A stretch of DNA of 64,000 nucleotides from Liolophura sinensis (GCF_032854445.1 NC_088305.1:6577606-6641605), one strand, 5' to 3'. Numbered from the stretch's first letter, positions 10,122 to 21,462 are shown. Numbers and translations are program-made. The notes: generated from the letters alone by a model not told the origin.

Positions 10122-10850
10122 TCAACTATTGTTAATGACAAAATGTTTTAACCTCGATTTGAATATTGACGTAACATTAATTACTTTGAGGTTTGGAGGA
10201 AACCTATTCCACTACGTTGGGGCTGATGATCTGATGAAATATGTGGATAGATTTGAAGTTAGAAAAGGTACATGGAGATTGAAAAGAATAGGATCTGGTT
10301 GGGTAATTGTGAACGTCAGACTATTGTTTGAACGGCTGAAATTTGTGAGGAAGAGAGAGTGGTTTGTGAGTGAATTTATGCAAGTGGGAGGATTTTGAGG
10401 TTATTAAATATTGGAGCCGCATGATCCCGTCTTTGTGAGAAAGTTATGAGTCAAATAATACGTTTCTAAAGAATTACTAAGGTTGGAGATGACTCATGTA
10501 TGTGTTACCCCATGAACCATTTGCATAGGAAAGATAAGGGAATATCAGAGAGTAGAACAAAATAAGCAGTGTTTCTTTGCTGACATTTGCTCGAATGTGT
10601 TTGATGATGCCAATATTTCTGGATACCTTCTTACTAATAAAGTTTATGTGAGATGTCCAAGACAGCCTTGAATTAAAATAAACTCCCAAGAACTTGTGTT
10701 CTTGAAGGCTGGCTATTTCAACGCCGTGCAAATACAACGGTGGCGGAAGTGCCTTATTTTTGGATACATTTATGTGCATGCATTTTGTTTTACTAATATT
10801 AAGGGACAAGCGGTTAGCTGTCAGCCAATAGAAAGTTTATGCAACTCTAC
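10122..10850 (-). pseudogene. LINE (jockey/CR1-like) reverse-transcriptase C-terminal remnant
   Basis: The minus strand keeps the downstream part of a non-LTR retrotransposon ORF2. Around 10830-10480 the frame reads WLTANRLSLNISKTKCM, then EHKFLGVYFNSRLSW, HINFISKKVSRNIGIIKHIR, LFYSLIFPYLSYANGSWG. This is the familiar segment downstream of the catalytic site in jockey/CR1-type reverse transcriptases. The frame then breaks: two in-frame stops follow at about 10480-10455, with a further shift. The last stretch (10290-10122) still reads as the C-terminal ...RLKHFVINNS before a stop. The catalytic YADD region and endonuclease are absent, so this is a 5'-truncated dead copy. Clade is uncertain. 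Confidence 0.85.
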
Positions 10851-10986
10851 AGACATAATGGACACAGCCTTGGCGCTTGTAGGCGCATGAGTGCAGACAC
10901 TTGTATCGTCAGCAAAGAATGTAAAATCCAGAACATCTGATGCTGCTGTGATGTAATTAATGCATCATAAAAATAATATAGGACCG

Positions 10987-11050
10987 AGTAAAATATAAGT
11001 AAAATATTCTTAAGCACGTCGCAAAACACCAATCAAACAAATAAATAAGT
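10987..11050 (+). repeat. SINE-1 3' fragment
   Basis: ATATAAGTAAAATATTCTTA, then AAAACACCAATCAAACAAA and an (AAAT)n-like end. Confidence 0.75.
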
Positions 11051-11305
11051 AAAGACTGATAAAGCGTATGACTGTAAGAAACTTTTCATGACAACTGAGA
11101 AGAATTGTCAGTGGAAGCGGGATGTACAGCTCCTTTTTACAGAAAGGAAAATTTTAAAATGTTGTTAGAATGTAACTCCTTTTACATTGATTACTACACT
11201 GTCTGCTTGACACTACCATACCACGCATATTTACCAGATAATATTTTGGCAACTGTCCGACCAGGTTTCAGTTTTTTCTGCGGTAGCCTTCTGCACAGTG
11301 TTTTG

Positions 11306-12065
11306 TACTTAGGAGGATTTCAAGTTACCTGCATAGGGTAGTAATATTTACAGGACTTCTCCTTGTTGCAGGAGGATTTCAGGTTACCTGCATAGGGCAG
11401 TAATATCTACAGGAATTCTCCTTGTTACAGGAGGATTCCAGGTTACTTGCTCAGGACAGTAATGTCTACAGGGCTCCTTGTGGCAGGAGGTTTTCAGGTT
11501 ACCTACACAGGACGGTAATATCTACAGGTCTCCTTGTGGCAAGAGATTTTCAGGTTACCTGCACAGGACAGTAATGTCTACAGGACTCCTCCTTTCGGCA
11601 GGAGGTTTTCAGGTTACCTGCACAGGACAGTAATGTCTACAGGACTTCTCCTTGTGGCTGGAGGTTTTCAGGTTACCTATACAGGACAGTAATCTCTACA
11701 GACCTCATTGTGGGAGAGGAATTTCAGGTGACCTGCATGCAGGTCTCCTCTTTGCGGCAAGAGGTTTTTAGGTTACCTGCACAGGACAGTAATGTCTACA
11801 GGACTTCTCCTTGTGGCAGGAGGGTTTAAGGTTACCTGCACAGGACAGTAATGTCTACAGGTCTCCTATTTGCGGCAAGAGGTTTTTAGGTTACCTGCAC
11901 AGGGCAGTAATGTCTACAGATCTTCTCCTAATGGCAAGATGTTTTCAGGTTACCTGCACAGGACAGTAATGTCTACAGGACTTCTCCTTGCGGCAAGAGG
12001 TTTTCAGGTTACCTATGCCGCACAGTAAATGTCTACAGAATTGCTCCTTGCGACAGATGACTTTT
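11306..12065. repeat. ~59-bp minisatellite, about 13 units
   Basis: Unit landmarks are CAGGTTACCTGCACAGGACA, GTAATGTCTACAGGACTTCT and CCTTGTGGCAGGAGGTTTT. Spacing is 59 bp at the left and varies by a few bases (56-60) to the right because of small indels. Divergence is moderate, suggesting an older array. Confidence 0.93.
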
Positions 12066-12067
12066 AG

Positions 12068-12480
12068 GTGCTATTTAATATGTCGTCGCGTTTGAGATGT
12101 ACACTAACACAAAAGCAATGGAACAGGATTTGTGTAAGTCAAATTTCAGGAGCAACCGACTCGCAGCATTTTGTCGACGTTAGGCAATATTTACGAAGTT
12201 TGCAGAGAAAGTATGGACGACGCGGGGAAATTCAGCGGTATGACAAACTTACTGAGGGTATTTCGATGGTGGTTTGACACTGCTTGACCATCCCAGATAT
12301 CCGTTCTTATTCTCGCCGTAGAATATTGAACATTTCTGTCCCTCCGCTTCAAGACTTGTCAGGAGGAGAACCACAGCAAATCCCAGAACGATCTTCTATA
12401 GAAAATCAAAACAGAAAAATTGATATATCGTATCATTTTACCCATAATGCGACTTATACAATAGACAGAAAGATGCTCTG
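12068..12480 (+). other. No gene recognised
   Basis: Two adjacent ORFs (12068-12277, 69 codons; 12284-12586, 100 codons) run from the end of the minisatellite into the MITE. I recognise no domain in either, and the second ends inside the MITE. Confidence 0.3.
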
Positions 12481-12489
12481 GTATATTTA

Positions 12490-12850
12490 TTTTGTGTGGT
12501 GGGTACAGCGTGTATTTATGACCAACTCTTGGTATTTATCGTCCTTGCATAATAATGCTATAAATAAGGATGTCATGCATGTTTAATAACTTTATTTAAA
12601 TGTAAAATTGTTGCTTATATACAAACACGTGTATTTAACCTGAATTATGATAACATTTATGAATATATTAAAAATATAAATATGATCAAAATCCGACCTG
12701 AACACATTTGTTGGCTGGAAAGATCAAATCCTTGTGCAAATATATTTAATAAATATGTGTCAAACCCTTATTTATACCATTATTATGCAAAGATAATATA
12801 AACCAAAAGGTGGTCCGAAATACCCGCCGTACAAAATTATTTTCAAGTGT
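12490..12850. mobile_element. MITE family B, copy 2
   Basis: About 340-360 bp with long imperfect terminal inverted repeats (~90 bp). Left GTGGTGGGTACAGCG...TTGCATAATAATGCTATAAA pairs with right TTATACCATTATTATGCAAA...CCCGCCGTACAAAATT. The interior is very AT-rich with no ORF. It is related to copy 1 at 1.5-1.9 kb. Confidence 0.75.
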
Positions 12851-12924
12851 CTTTTTCTCTTTAAAGAAAAATAAAAAAAGAAACTTTATGTGATTTTTAT
12901 GTTTTCGCCTCCTCTTATGTGATT

Positions 12925-13145
12925 GGATGTTACATTTGATGACAACACAGCATTCTAAGTAATTCCAGGCCATTGACTTCTAAATTATATCAATTTATTA
13001 TTATTATTATTGCAGTTAAAATAAAACGAATTGAGTAAAATTGACAAGAAACCCTATTTGACCGGTTATGTGTGACCATTTGCCAGCTATCACATTGTTG
13101 TCGCTGCTCTTATTTCACCTTCGATGTTCTGCATCTTTAATTATA
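12925..13145 (+). repeat. Family A copy
   Basis: GATGACAACACAGCATTCTA, CCAGGCCATTGAC, an ATT run, AAAATTGACAAGAAACCC, ACCGGTTATGTGTGACCATT, TGCCAGCTATCACATTGTTG and TCGCTGCTCT. The centre is shortened. Confidence 0.8.
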
Positions 13146-14003
13146 TTTAAGAGTTTTCCTAAGGTAACTAACAGGATCAAAACCTGTAGAAAAATACCGA
13201 CATAATGTCATTAAAGTACGATGATACTGGACGGAATCACTCGTATTCACCTCAGAGTATATGTAAGAGACAAAATCTGTATACATTACCAAGTCCATAT
13301 TGTCAGTCCAAGATAGCAGGATGCGAAGCGATACCAAGTTCTCTTACTGAAAGAACTACATATACAGCTAAAGCATCTTTTTTATATACTTTTCATGGGT
13401 TGATCTTATTAACCTTGCAAACCGCTAATTACGGAAGTGTCTTTCATGATTTCATTTATTTGCCAAATCTTTGTCTTTTCCGTCATCTTCCATAGATTGT
13501 ATATCTGTAAAGCTATTGGCTGATTACACTCACAAAAATTGTTGTTTCGTTTCCGCCTCATGCAAATAAGCACATTAATGGCTAAACGTTTTAGCCAATG
13601 GAAATGCATTCCATTATTCAAAAACATGCCTTTCTATTTGAGAATTTAGATCATAGCGAGATAAATAGCCCTTAAATACCTAAAACCTTTCATCGTACTT
13701 TTATAAACAATAATCAAAACTCGAATGAGATATCTATATTTGTATTTGAAAGGTGAATTATTATGCAGAGGGTACAAAACTGAATTTTAAATTAGATGTC
13801 GTGCTTGGAAAATAGACTGTTCTTCCTGTACCGTAGAAAACTGGTGGCATTTCCCTGTTTCAGGGCATGCTGTCAGTATTATATATATTATGTCAATAAT
13901 ATATATGATATTACAGGTTATATAGATTATTTCTAATATATTCCAAATAATAGTTTAAGTAACTGTGGAAATGGGCCTTGTACGATTATCAACCAATGTC
14001 ATA
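13146..14003. other. No gene recognised
   Basis: Short ORFs on both strands only. 13875-13945 is a TA-rich stretch (TATATATTATGTCAATAATA) with weak dyad symmetry. Confidence 0.4.
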
Positions 14004-14097
14004 TACATAGAGCTTGTCGGTTGTCATAGCGACAAAAAGTGCATTCCATCAAACGCCTTCACTCTGAGGGTGCTAACTGTTACAGGTACAGTTTCAT
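14004..14097. repeat. ~90-bp direct duplication, copy 1
   Basis: Shares GTTGTCATAGCGACAAAAAG, TGCATTCCATCAAACGCCTT and CACTCTGAG with 14782-14874, with about 10% divergence and no large gap. Confidence 0.9.
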
Positions 14098-14464
14098 TGC
14101 TACATGCACAATTTCCATTAACTATGGACGGAGTGTTTGGCCAGAATTTCCTGTATGAAATCTCATATAGTTGGATGTAGGGACTCTTGTAATCAAAGCG
14201 GAACTCAGTATCAATAAACATCAATAAACCGAAATGTGTAGATTCTTTTAGCACTGCATGCATGCGCGTGGGACTTTTTTATTTTCTTTTTTTAAATAAG
14301 GTTTATTTTGCATTGAAACATTAAGCGAAACTTATATTGTTTCTCTCGCATGACAAAGTATCCGTTGAGTCAGTGTGAAGTGCATATATGCATAAATTGC
14401 AGTTCTGAAAGTTTTCCATTTGACTGGGGAGGAAATAAATATATCCTGTGGCCGTTGCCATACA

Positions 14465-14574
14465 TATATTTATTTGATTTTTTGACTGGTGTTTTTATGC
14501 CGTTCTTAAGAACATTTCACCCATTCGAAGGCGGCCAGCATTTTAATGAAAGGGAAACCCAAGACCATCCGCAG
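14465..14574 (-). repeat. SINE-1, 3' half, degraded
   Basis: TTTATTTGATTTTTTGACTG, TATGCCGTTCTTAAGAACAT, GAAGGCGGCCAGCATT and GACCATCCGCAG are present. Confidence 0.8.
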
Positions 14575-14673
14575 TTTTTTGATCTCATATTAGCAAAACA
14601 AAGTGTTGTTGAAGTTGTGGAGATGATCTTTATTCATTAGCTACTATGGTGTCCAAATATCGGTTAGGAGACC

Positions 14674-14765
14674 GAAATTCAGCGGTTACGTATGAACATT
14701 TATCACCTACAAGACGGTCGTCAATCCTCCGGTTTTACCGTCCATGCTGTAAGTTTTTATTCGGT
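14674..14765 (+). repeat. Family A 3' fragment
   Basis: AAATTCAGCGGTTACGTATG, AACATTTATCACC and GGTTTTACCGTCCATGCTGT match the end of family A. Confidence 0.55.
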
Positions 14766-14781
14766 GATTCTAATTAAAGAT

Positions 14782-14874
14782 ACATATAGCTTGTCAGTTG
14801 TCATAGCGACAAAAAGTGCATTCCATCAAACGCCTTCACTCTGAGCGTGTTAGCTGGTACATGTACAGTTTTTC
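14782..14874. repeat. ~90-bp direct duplication, copy 2
   Basis: Second copy of the 14004-14097 segment, 777 bp downstream. It runs directly into the next minisatellite. Confidence 0.9.
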
Positions 14875-15190
14875 GTCCTTATTCCCAATTTCCAAGCCCT
14901 TCGATTTCATTTCCATTTCTCAGTTCTTTGTCCTTAATCCCAGTTCCCAGCCATTCAAGTTTATTCTCATTTCCCAGTTATTCGCCCATATTAATATTTC
15001 CCAGCCCTTCGATTTTTCCCATTTCCCAACATTTCGATTTCATTACCATTTCCCAGTTCTTTGTCACCATTCCCAGTTCCCAGCGGTTCGAGTTTATTCC
15101 CATTTCCCAGTTCTTCGCCTCGATAAATATTTCCCAACCTTTCGATTTCATTTCCATTTCCCAGTTCTTCGTCCTTATTCCAAGCTCCTA
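14870..15190. repeat. Minisatellite of TTCCCAGTTCTT/TTCGATTT subunits
   Basis: Irregular repeats built from CCCATTTCCCAGTTCTTCG and CCCAGCCCTTCGATTTCATT alternate along 320 bp. Because stops are absent, overlapping ORFs of 170 and 114 codons cross it (Ser/Phe/Pro-rich). I consider these repeat artefacts. Confidence 0.9.
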
Positions 15191-15192
15191 GC

Positions 15193-15330
15193 TCATTTAT
15201 TTATATATTTGACTGATGTTTTACGCCGTACTAAAGAATATTTCACTTATACGGCGGTGGCCAACATTATGGTGGGTGAAAACCGAGCAGAGCCCGGGGA
15301 AAACCAACGACCACCTGCAGGATGCTGACC
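15193..15330 (-). repeat. SINE-1, 3' half
   Basis: TTTATTTATATATTTGACTG, TTTTACGCCGTACTAAAGAA, TATACGGCGGTGGCCAACAT, GCAGAGCCCGGGG and CGACCACCTGCAGG are present. Confidence 0.88.
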
Positions 15331-15479
15331 ACCAGCTCATTAGTTGTTTGACATAATTAATTTATTTAATTTAGTTCAACAAATAGTAATCACAGACAAA
15401 ACATACACGCTAGGAATATTTATATTTATAGTGTTATTTTCACCAGGTGAAGTTAATTATGCATAAAAATGAGCATTGT

Positions 15480-15575
15480 TCCCAGTCAAGCTACCGCCAA
15501 CGATACAGCTGGAAAAGAAAGCCCTTTAAAACTTCAACAATTTTCAATGATGTTGAAAAGACGCAAGGTATGTTC
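15480..15575 (+). other. Diverged fragment related to the palindrome-arm ORF family
   Basis: The frame starting at 15447 reads ...KRKPFKTSTIFNDVEKTQG. It shares the string FNDV-K-Q and its DNA (TTTCAATGATGTTG) with the sequence at about 62.6 kb, which in turn resembles the ORF in the palindrome arms. Function unknown. Confidence 0.4.
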
Positions 15576-17795
15576 TTGTTTGTGTCTGGGGTAAACCAAC
15601 TTGTTTGTGTCTGGGCTAAACCATCTTCTTTGTGTCTGGTCTAAACCATCGTGTTTGTGCCTTGGAGAAACCATCGGGTTTGTGTCTGGGGTAACTTTAA
15701 AACAGATTACTGCCCTAAATTGTTTGTGTTTGTGGTAAACCATCTTGTTTGTGTCTAGGGTAAACCATAGTGTTTGTGTTGGTGGTAAACCATCTTGGTT
15801 GTGCATAGGGGAAAACCATTTTATTTTTATCAGGGGTAAGCCGTCGTGGTTGTGTGGGTGGTAAATAATTCTTGTTGTGCCTGTGGTAAACCATCGTGTT
15901 TGTGCCTAGGGTAAACCATCGAGTTTTTGTCAGGGGTAACTTTAAAACAGATTACTGCCCTCAGTTGTTTATGTTTGGGGTAAACCATCTTGATTGTGTT
16001 TGAGGTAAACAATCGTGTTTGTGGTAAACCATAGTGTTTGTGTCTGGGGTAAAGCATCGTGTTTGTGTTGGTGCTAAACCATCCCGGTTGTGCGTAGGGA
16101 AAACAATTTTATTTGGCTCAGGGGTAAACCGTCGTGGTTGTGTGGGTGACAAACCATCCTTGAAGTGCCTGGGGTAAACCATCGTGTTTGTGTCTGGGGT
16201 AAACCATCGTGTTTGTGTCTCGGATAAACCCCTGTGCTTATGTCTGGAGTAAACCCTCGTGTGTGTGTATAGGGTAAACCATCGTGTTTGTGTCTGGGGT
16301 AAACCATCACGTGTGTGGGTGGTAAACCATCGTGTTTCTGTCTGAGGTAAACCATCGCGTGCGTGTGGGTGGTAAACAGTCTTGTTTGTGTTTGGAAGGA
16401 ACCATCGTATATGTGTCTTGAGTTAGCCATCGTGTTTGTGTCTGGGGTAAACCATCGTGTTTGTGTCTGGGGCAAACCATCGTGTTTGTTTCTGGGGTAA
16501 ACCCCAGTGCTTATGTCTGGAGTAAACCCTCCTGTGTGTGTATACGGTAAACCATCGTGTTTGTGTCCGGAGTAAACCATTGCGTGTGTGGTGGTGGTAA
16601 ACCATCGTGTTTCTGTCTGAGGTAAACCATCGCGTGTGTGTGGGTGGTAAACAGTCTTGTTTGTGCTTAGAAGGAACCATTGTATATGTGTCTTGAGTTA
16701 GCCATCGTGTTTGTCTCTGGGGTAAACCATCGTGTTTGTGTCTGGGGCAAACCATCGTGTTTGTTTCTGGGGTAAACTCCAGTGCTTATGTCTGGAGTAA
16801 ACCCTCCTGTGTGTGTATAGGGTAAACCATCGTGTTTGTTCGCGTGTGTGTGGGTGGTAAACAGTCGTGTTAGTCTTTGGAGTGAACCATCTTTTTTGTC
16901 TCTGGGGTAAACCATTCTGTTTGTGTAGGTAGTGACACGATAGTGTTTGTGTCTGGAGTGAAGCATAGTCTGTGTTTGGGGTAAACCATCGCGTTTGTGT
17001 CTGGGGTAAACCATGCTATTTGTGTCTGGGGAAACGTGTTTATGTAGGTGGTAAACAATCGTGTTTGTGTCTGGAGCAAACCATCGTGTTTGCGTTGCTG
17101 GTAAACCATTGTGTGTGTGTCTGGAGTAAGCCGTCGTTGTTGTGTGCGTGGTAAACCATCGTGTGTGTGTCTGTGGTAAACTATCGTGTTTGTGTCTGGA
17201 TGTAAACTATTTTATTTGTGTCCTGGGTAAACCATCGTGGTTGTGTGGGAGGTAAATCGTCGTGTGTGTGTTTGGAGTAAACCATCTCATTTGTTTCTGG
17301 AATAAACCATCGTGTTTGCGTTGGTGGTAAACTATCGTGTTTTTGTCTTTGGTAAACCACCGTGTTTGTGTCTGTAGTAATCCATCGTGTGTGTGTCTGG
17401 GGTAAACCATGCTATTTGTGCCTGGGAAAACCATCGTGTTTATGTAGGTGGTAAACAATCGTGTTTGCGTCGGTGATAAACCATTGTGTGTGTGTGCCTA
17501 GGGTAAACTATCTTATTTGTGTTGAAGGTAAACCATGGTGCTTGTGCCTGGGATAAGCCATCGTGGTTTTGTCGGTGGTAAACCATCGTGTGTGTGTCGG
17601 GGGTGGGGGGAACCATCGTGTTTGTGTATGGAGTAAACCATCTTATCTGTGTCTGGGGTAAACCATCGTGATTGTGTGGGTGGTAAACCAACGTGTTTAT
17701 ATTTGGTGTAAACCATCGTGTTTGTGCCTGGGGAAAACCATGGCCATTGTGTTTGTGTGGGGTAAACCATCTTGTGTGTGTCTGAGGTAAACCAT
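15565..17795. repeat. ~25-bp minisatellite, about 90 units, with higher-order duplications
   Basis: Consensus GGTAAACCATCGTGTTTGTG plus TCTGG. The unit length (about 25 bp) is not a multiple of 3, so minus-strand reading rotates through three octapeptide-like versions (PRHKHDGL, PQTQTRWF, PDTNTMVY). Long minus ORFs result (up to 168 codons). Blocks are duplicated at a larger scale: 15690 versus 15937 (both TAACTTTAAAACAGATTACT), and about 16230-16435 versus 16505-16705. A protein function is not supported. Confidence 0.97.
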
Positions 17796-18355
17796 TCTCA
17801 CTGTAGCCAGTGGTCAATGACTTTGAGGTCGCACACCAGCGTCCAACACTCGCGGAGTTCACTTTAATTTTTCACCAAAACGTTTTATCTAGATCCATGG
17901 CAAATGAGGGTGTGTACAAAACTATCCTTCGTACACAGCTTCAAGTCTCATTTGGTCAGATTCGGCGTTTCGAGTTGTCTAGGTATAGCCCATTTAGTCA
18001 AACCGAAGTCCTTAAGAAGACGATATAGTCAAGGGCAGTGTATCATAATTATTGTAGGTATGTGTTTACTAGAGTTAAACCCATCATCACGGGTCGACTC
18101 TTCATGTATAGGAAAATCACTCCGTGGTACCTGTACTATGATGTATTAGACAGGGTCTTTTGGTTCTCTATTTCTTTGATGTTTTTTCCTCGTCGATTGA
18201 TTAGTTTGGGCATGTCGACAGCATGTTTCCGATTCATGAATGTTCTTCCACTTATAAGTACAACCTCTTCCATCAGACAGGTGAAAAATGCACGAACACA
18301 ATACACATGAATATTTTGTGCTATTATTTATTTTACCTCATACATTTTTATACTG
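17796..18355. other. No gene recognised
   Basis: Unique-looking sequence between two minisatellites. Overlapping short plus-strand ORFs (60-90 codons) show no family I know. Confidence 0.4.
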
Positions 18356-18371
18356 TTGAGTTTGGTGACAA

Positions 18372-19115
18372 ATCAGGAAAGCAGACAGGGGTCGGAAAAT
18401 GGTATGTGGTATTTCCAACGAAGCAAGTCAACAGGGGCCGGAAAATGATGTGTGGTACTATCAAACAGATAAGTAAACAGAGTCGGAAAATGATGTGTGG
18501 TACTATCAAACAGATAAGTAAACAGAGAACGGAAAATGGTATGTGGTATCATCAAACAGGAAAGTAGAATGGGGACGGAAAATGGTATGTGGTATCATCA
18601 AACAGGAAAGTAGAATGGGGACGGAAAATGGTATGTGGTATCATCAAACAGGAAAGTAGAATGGGGACGGAAAATGGTATGTAGTATCATCAAACAGGAA
18701 AGTAGAATGGGGACGGAAAATGGTATGTGGTATCATCAAACAGGAAAGTAGAATGGGGACGGAAAATGGTATGTGGTATCATCAAACAGGAAAGTAGAAT
18801 GGGGACGGAAAATGGTATGTGGTATCATCAAACAGGAAAGTAGAATGGGGACGGAAATGTGGTATGTAGTATCATCAAACAGGAAAGTAGAATGGGGACG
18901 GAAAATGGTATGTGGTATCATCAAACAGGAAAGTAGAATGGGGACGGAAATGTGGTATGTAGTATCATCAAACAGGAAAGTAGAATGGGGACGGAAAATG
19001 GTATGTGGTATCATCAAACAGGAAAGTAGAATGGGGACGGAAAATGGTATGTAGTATCATCAAACAGGAAAGTAGAATGGGGACGGAAAATGGTATGTAG
19101 TATCATCAAACAGCA
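18372..19115. repeat. 46-bp minisatellite, about 16 units
   Basis: Unit starts ATCATCAAACAGGAAAGTAG and continues with AATGGGGACGGAAAATGGTA, TGTGGT. The central units are nearly identical. Between 18840 and 19090 units with GTGGTATGTAGT (47 bp) alternate with units with ATGGTATGTGGT (46 bp), giving a 93-bp dimer pattern. The left edge (18372-18540) is more diverged. ORFs on both strands are artefacts. Confidence 0.97.
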
Positions 19116-19712
19116 AAGCAGGCAGTGGTCGGAAAACATTTGGTGGTATTACCAAACGAGAAGAGCATAACTTTTATAAGTGTACGCACAAAAGTGATGG
19201 CCGTTGTAAAAGTTCATTATTCTTCAGAATCCAATTAAAAAATTATCAAATGAATAAATAAAACAAGCATATCTTTTGTGTTGCTTCAGTGCCCCGGGGA
19301 AACAGAACAATACTTGTTTACCCATTCAGACTATCATCCATATCCTGTTCTTAATGCTTTTCACCCCATGTCTTACTGGCATATATCAAAACATTTCCTT
19401 AACAGTTTGAGGCGTAAAACATTAACTAAATTAATAAATCAACAAACCATTTCCTTCTCAGAAAGTCCTTCCACCCGCGGGGTGTGAGGGTGAATGGAAA
19501 AGGGCCTCAGGCTTCCAGGCACGTGTTACGTAATAGGCGACTAACATTGCGTAACACGTCGTTGAAAACAAAGGACCCGTTGAAACTATCTGAATCATCG
19601 ACCTACATTGATGCAGTAATGTGGTGTTTAATGTTTATTGTGTGACGTGAATGCACGATAGACAAATATGCACACAATGTTTGCAACAACTGATAAGTTG
19701 GACAGCATTTCT
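19116..19712. other. No gene recognised; left flank of the palindrome
   Basis: Single-copy-looking sequence. A 69-codon ORF at 19278-19487 is not recognised. Confidence 0.4.
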
Positions 19713-20774
19713 CATATGTTAATACTGAGCATGCTGTAACAAGGTACCAAATTACTTGGTAAGGTCACTGGTCTAGAATTAAGATTTTGTTTACCGTATA
19801 CTTCACTCTTCGTGTGTGTCATAGGTCTAGTAATTACTTTAATGTGAAATAACTGAACACTAAGATCTAGAGGGCAATTCAGTGTATTCATTACAGGCCA
19901 TGTATTATTTAAACGCATATAGTTATCTCCGATTATGATTAATTTCAGGTCCATTTCTTAATTATGAATTTTAGGTCATTTTTCTCATATAAAGTAATGC
20001 TGCGATTGTACAAGAATCTACAGTGCGTGTGAGTACACCCGGTAGGGACAGCTGACCAGTCCAGGCGTCGAATCCCGATGGGACATCCGTCTGACAATCG
20101 TCAATCATGATGGACGTTCCTTCTCGTTAATAATCACAAGAACAATGTCCAAAAACAAGGTACAACATAAACTCTCCTAGAACTATGAAATATAAGAAAT
20201 TAGGACGGATTCCTGAGGGAAACATGCCACCGTTGATCGTCGGTTTCCTTGTGTTTAACGGGGCTGGGACTGGTGGTTGTAAATTCATCGTGTTAAATTA
20301 AACCTCCACTCTGGATTTAGGAACAGTTGTAATCAATGCGAAACTGGGATACATGCATTTCATAATCGGCAGTTTATATACTTGCACGATACGCAAATTG
20401 AATAATATCACTGAAAGCTACTGACTCCTTCTCTTTACATGATTTCGTCATATTTCCGTACTTTATATACTTTCTTAGTCGTATGGTGATTTGTGATAAA
20501 CGTCGCTTTTTGGCCTTGCGACTATAGACCTGGGACGTATATTTTGGTTGACGGCTGGTATACGAATGTGTGTTTCGACGCATAGACTCTGTCGCTGGTC
20601 GCCATCCTATAAGAAAAATATTGCTGAGTACAAATGAAATAAATCAATATATCATCAGTTTGTTCAGTGATGACGGAAACACGCAAAAATGTTTAATCAA
20701 TATCCAAAACATGTACCCTGCTAGTTAACAACTTTTCGTTGATGAAAAACATGTATACATACAACCAACCCGGC
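19713..20774 (-). repeat. Palindrome, left arm (1,062 bp)
   Basis: Pairs base-for-base with 22524-21463; paired coordinates always sum to 42237, so there is no indel. Every segment I compared by eye was identical. The outer boundary lies at CATATG (19713-19718), the inner at AACCCGGC (20774). The arm contains the minus-strand ORFs 19954-19712 and 20583-20374, which recur with identical sequence on the plus strand of the right arm. Confidence 0.97.
20374..20583 (-). CDS. Hypothetical 69-codon ORF in palindrome left arm
   Basis: Same ORF as 21654-21863 on the opposite strand. It starts MRRNTHSYTSRQPKYTSQ, is strongly basic in its first half (RKAKKRR), has no membrane segment or signal peptide, and ends QFAYRASI. 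An acceptor-like TTTCTTATAG precedes it by ~24 bases in the ORF's direction, so it could be an internal or terminal exon. Diverged relatives at 62.4 kb and perhaps 15.5 kb suggest a repeated sequence family. Coding status is unproven. Confidence 0.3.
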   Translation of the reverse strand: MRRNTHSYTSRQPKYTSQVYSRKAKKRRLSQITIRLRKYIKYGNMTKSCKEKESVAFSDIIQFAYRASI

Positions 20775-21462
20775 GATTTTTCTCAACAGGTTGCACATAC
20801 ATGACTTCGGGCTGTAGACACCTGTATTTTTTTCAAACAAACCGTTTCGCATCGCGGGTTATCTTACCCTTCTTACTCCTTTTTATGCTTGCCTTTTATG
20901 TTTGCTTTTCATATCTGGAACAACAGCCATACATTCAATCTTTCCGGATCCTGAGGCATAAGGAACACTTCGCGGCTTCTCTGTGGCTGGGATCAGGAGT
21001 AATTATGCTGGAATTTGCCCCAAGGTTCTGGGGCATCAGACGAATCAGGTGAAAACATACAAGACGGGGAGGGAAGGGGAGCGAAAGAGAACTGTTTCTT
21101 CACTACATATTCCAGAATGTTGTACTTTTGTGAGGCCAAGGGTACGCCATGGCCTAGTGGTTATCGTGATAGCACAGTGCAATAACACAGTGCACTGTGA
21201 ACAAAGCGATCAATGTGAGTTCAAACCCAACTCATGTTAGGTTCTTCTCCGGCCATGCGTTGGAAAGTCTGTTAGCAACCTATGAATGTTAGTGGGTTTC
21301 TTCCGGGATCTTCCCAGTACCCTTCCACCATTATGCTGATAGCTTTCGTGTAAGTCAAGTATTCTTAAGTACTGCATAAAACATCAATCAAATAAATTAA
21401 TAAATGTCGTCAATGTTTTCAAATAGTAGACAACCAGGGTGCCCATGGCGTAAACCGGGTAA
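20775..21462. other. Palindrome spacer
   Basis: 688 bp between the arms. It contains a degraded SINE-1 on the plus strand (21135-21406) and an 83-codon ORF (20801-21052) with one hydrophobic stretch (VILPFLLLFMLAFYVCF) that I do not recognise. Confidence 0.85.
21135..21406 (+). repeat. SINE-1, diverged full-length copy inside the palindrome spacer
   Basis: Box A region CCATGGCCTAGTGGTTATCG, box B region GAGTTCAAACCCAACTCATG, core GTGGGTTTCTTCCGGG, tail GTATTCTTAAGTACTGCATA and AAACATCAATCAAATAAAT. It is more diverged than most copies in the window. Confidence 0.85.

Noticed and set aside
14816-15328. 170-codon Ser/Phe-rich ORF
   Set aside because: Spans a minisatellite and a SINE-1; open frame explained by the repeat unit.
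16074-17014. Long minus-strand His/Thr-rich ORFs
   Set aside because: Arise from the 25-bp minisatellite; no start context, signal peptide or frame conservation.
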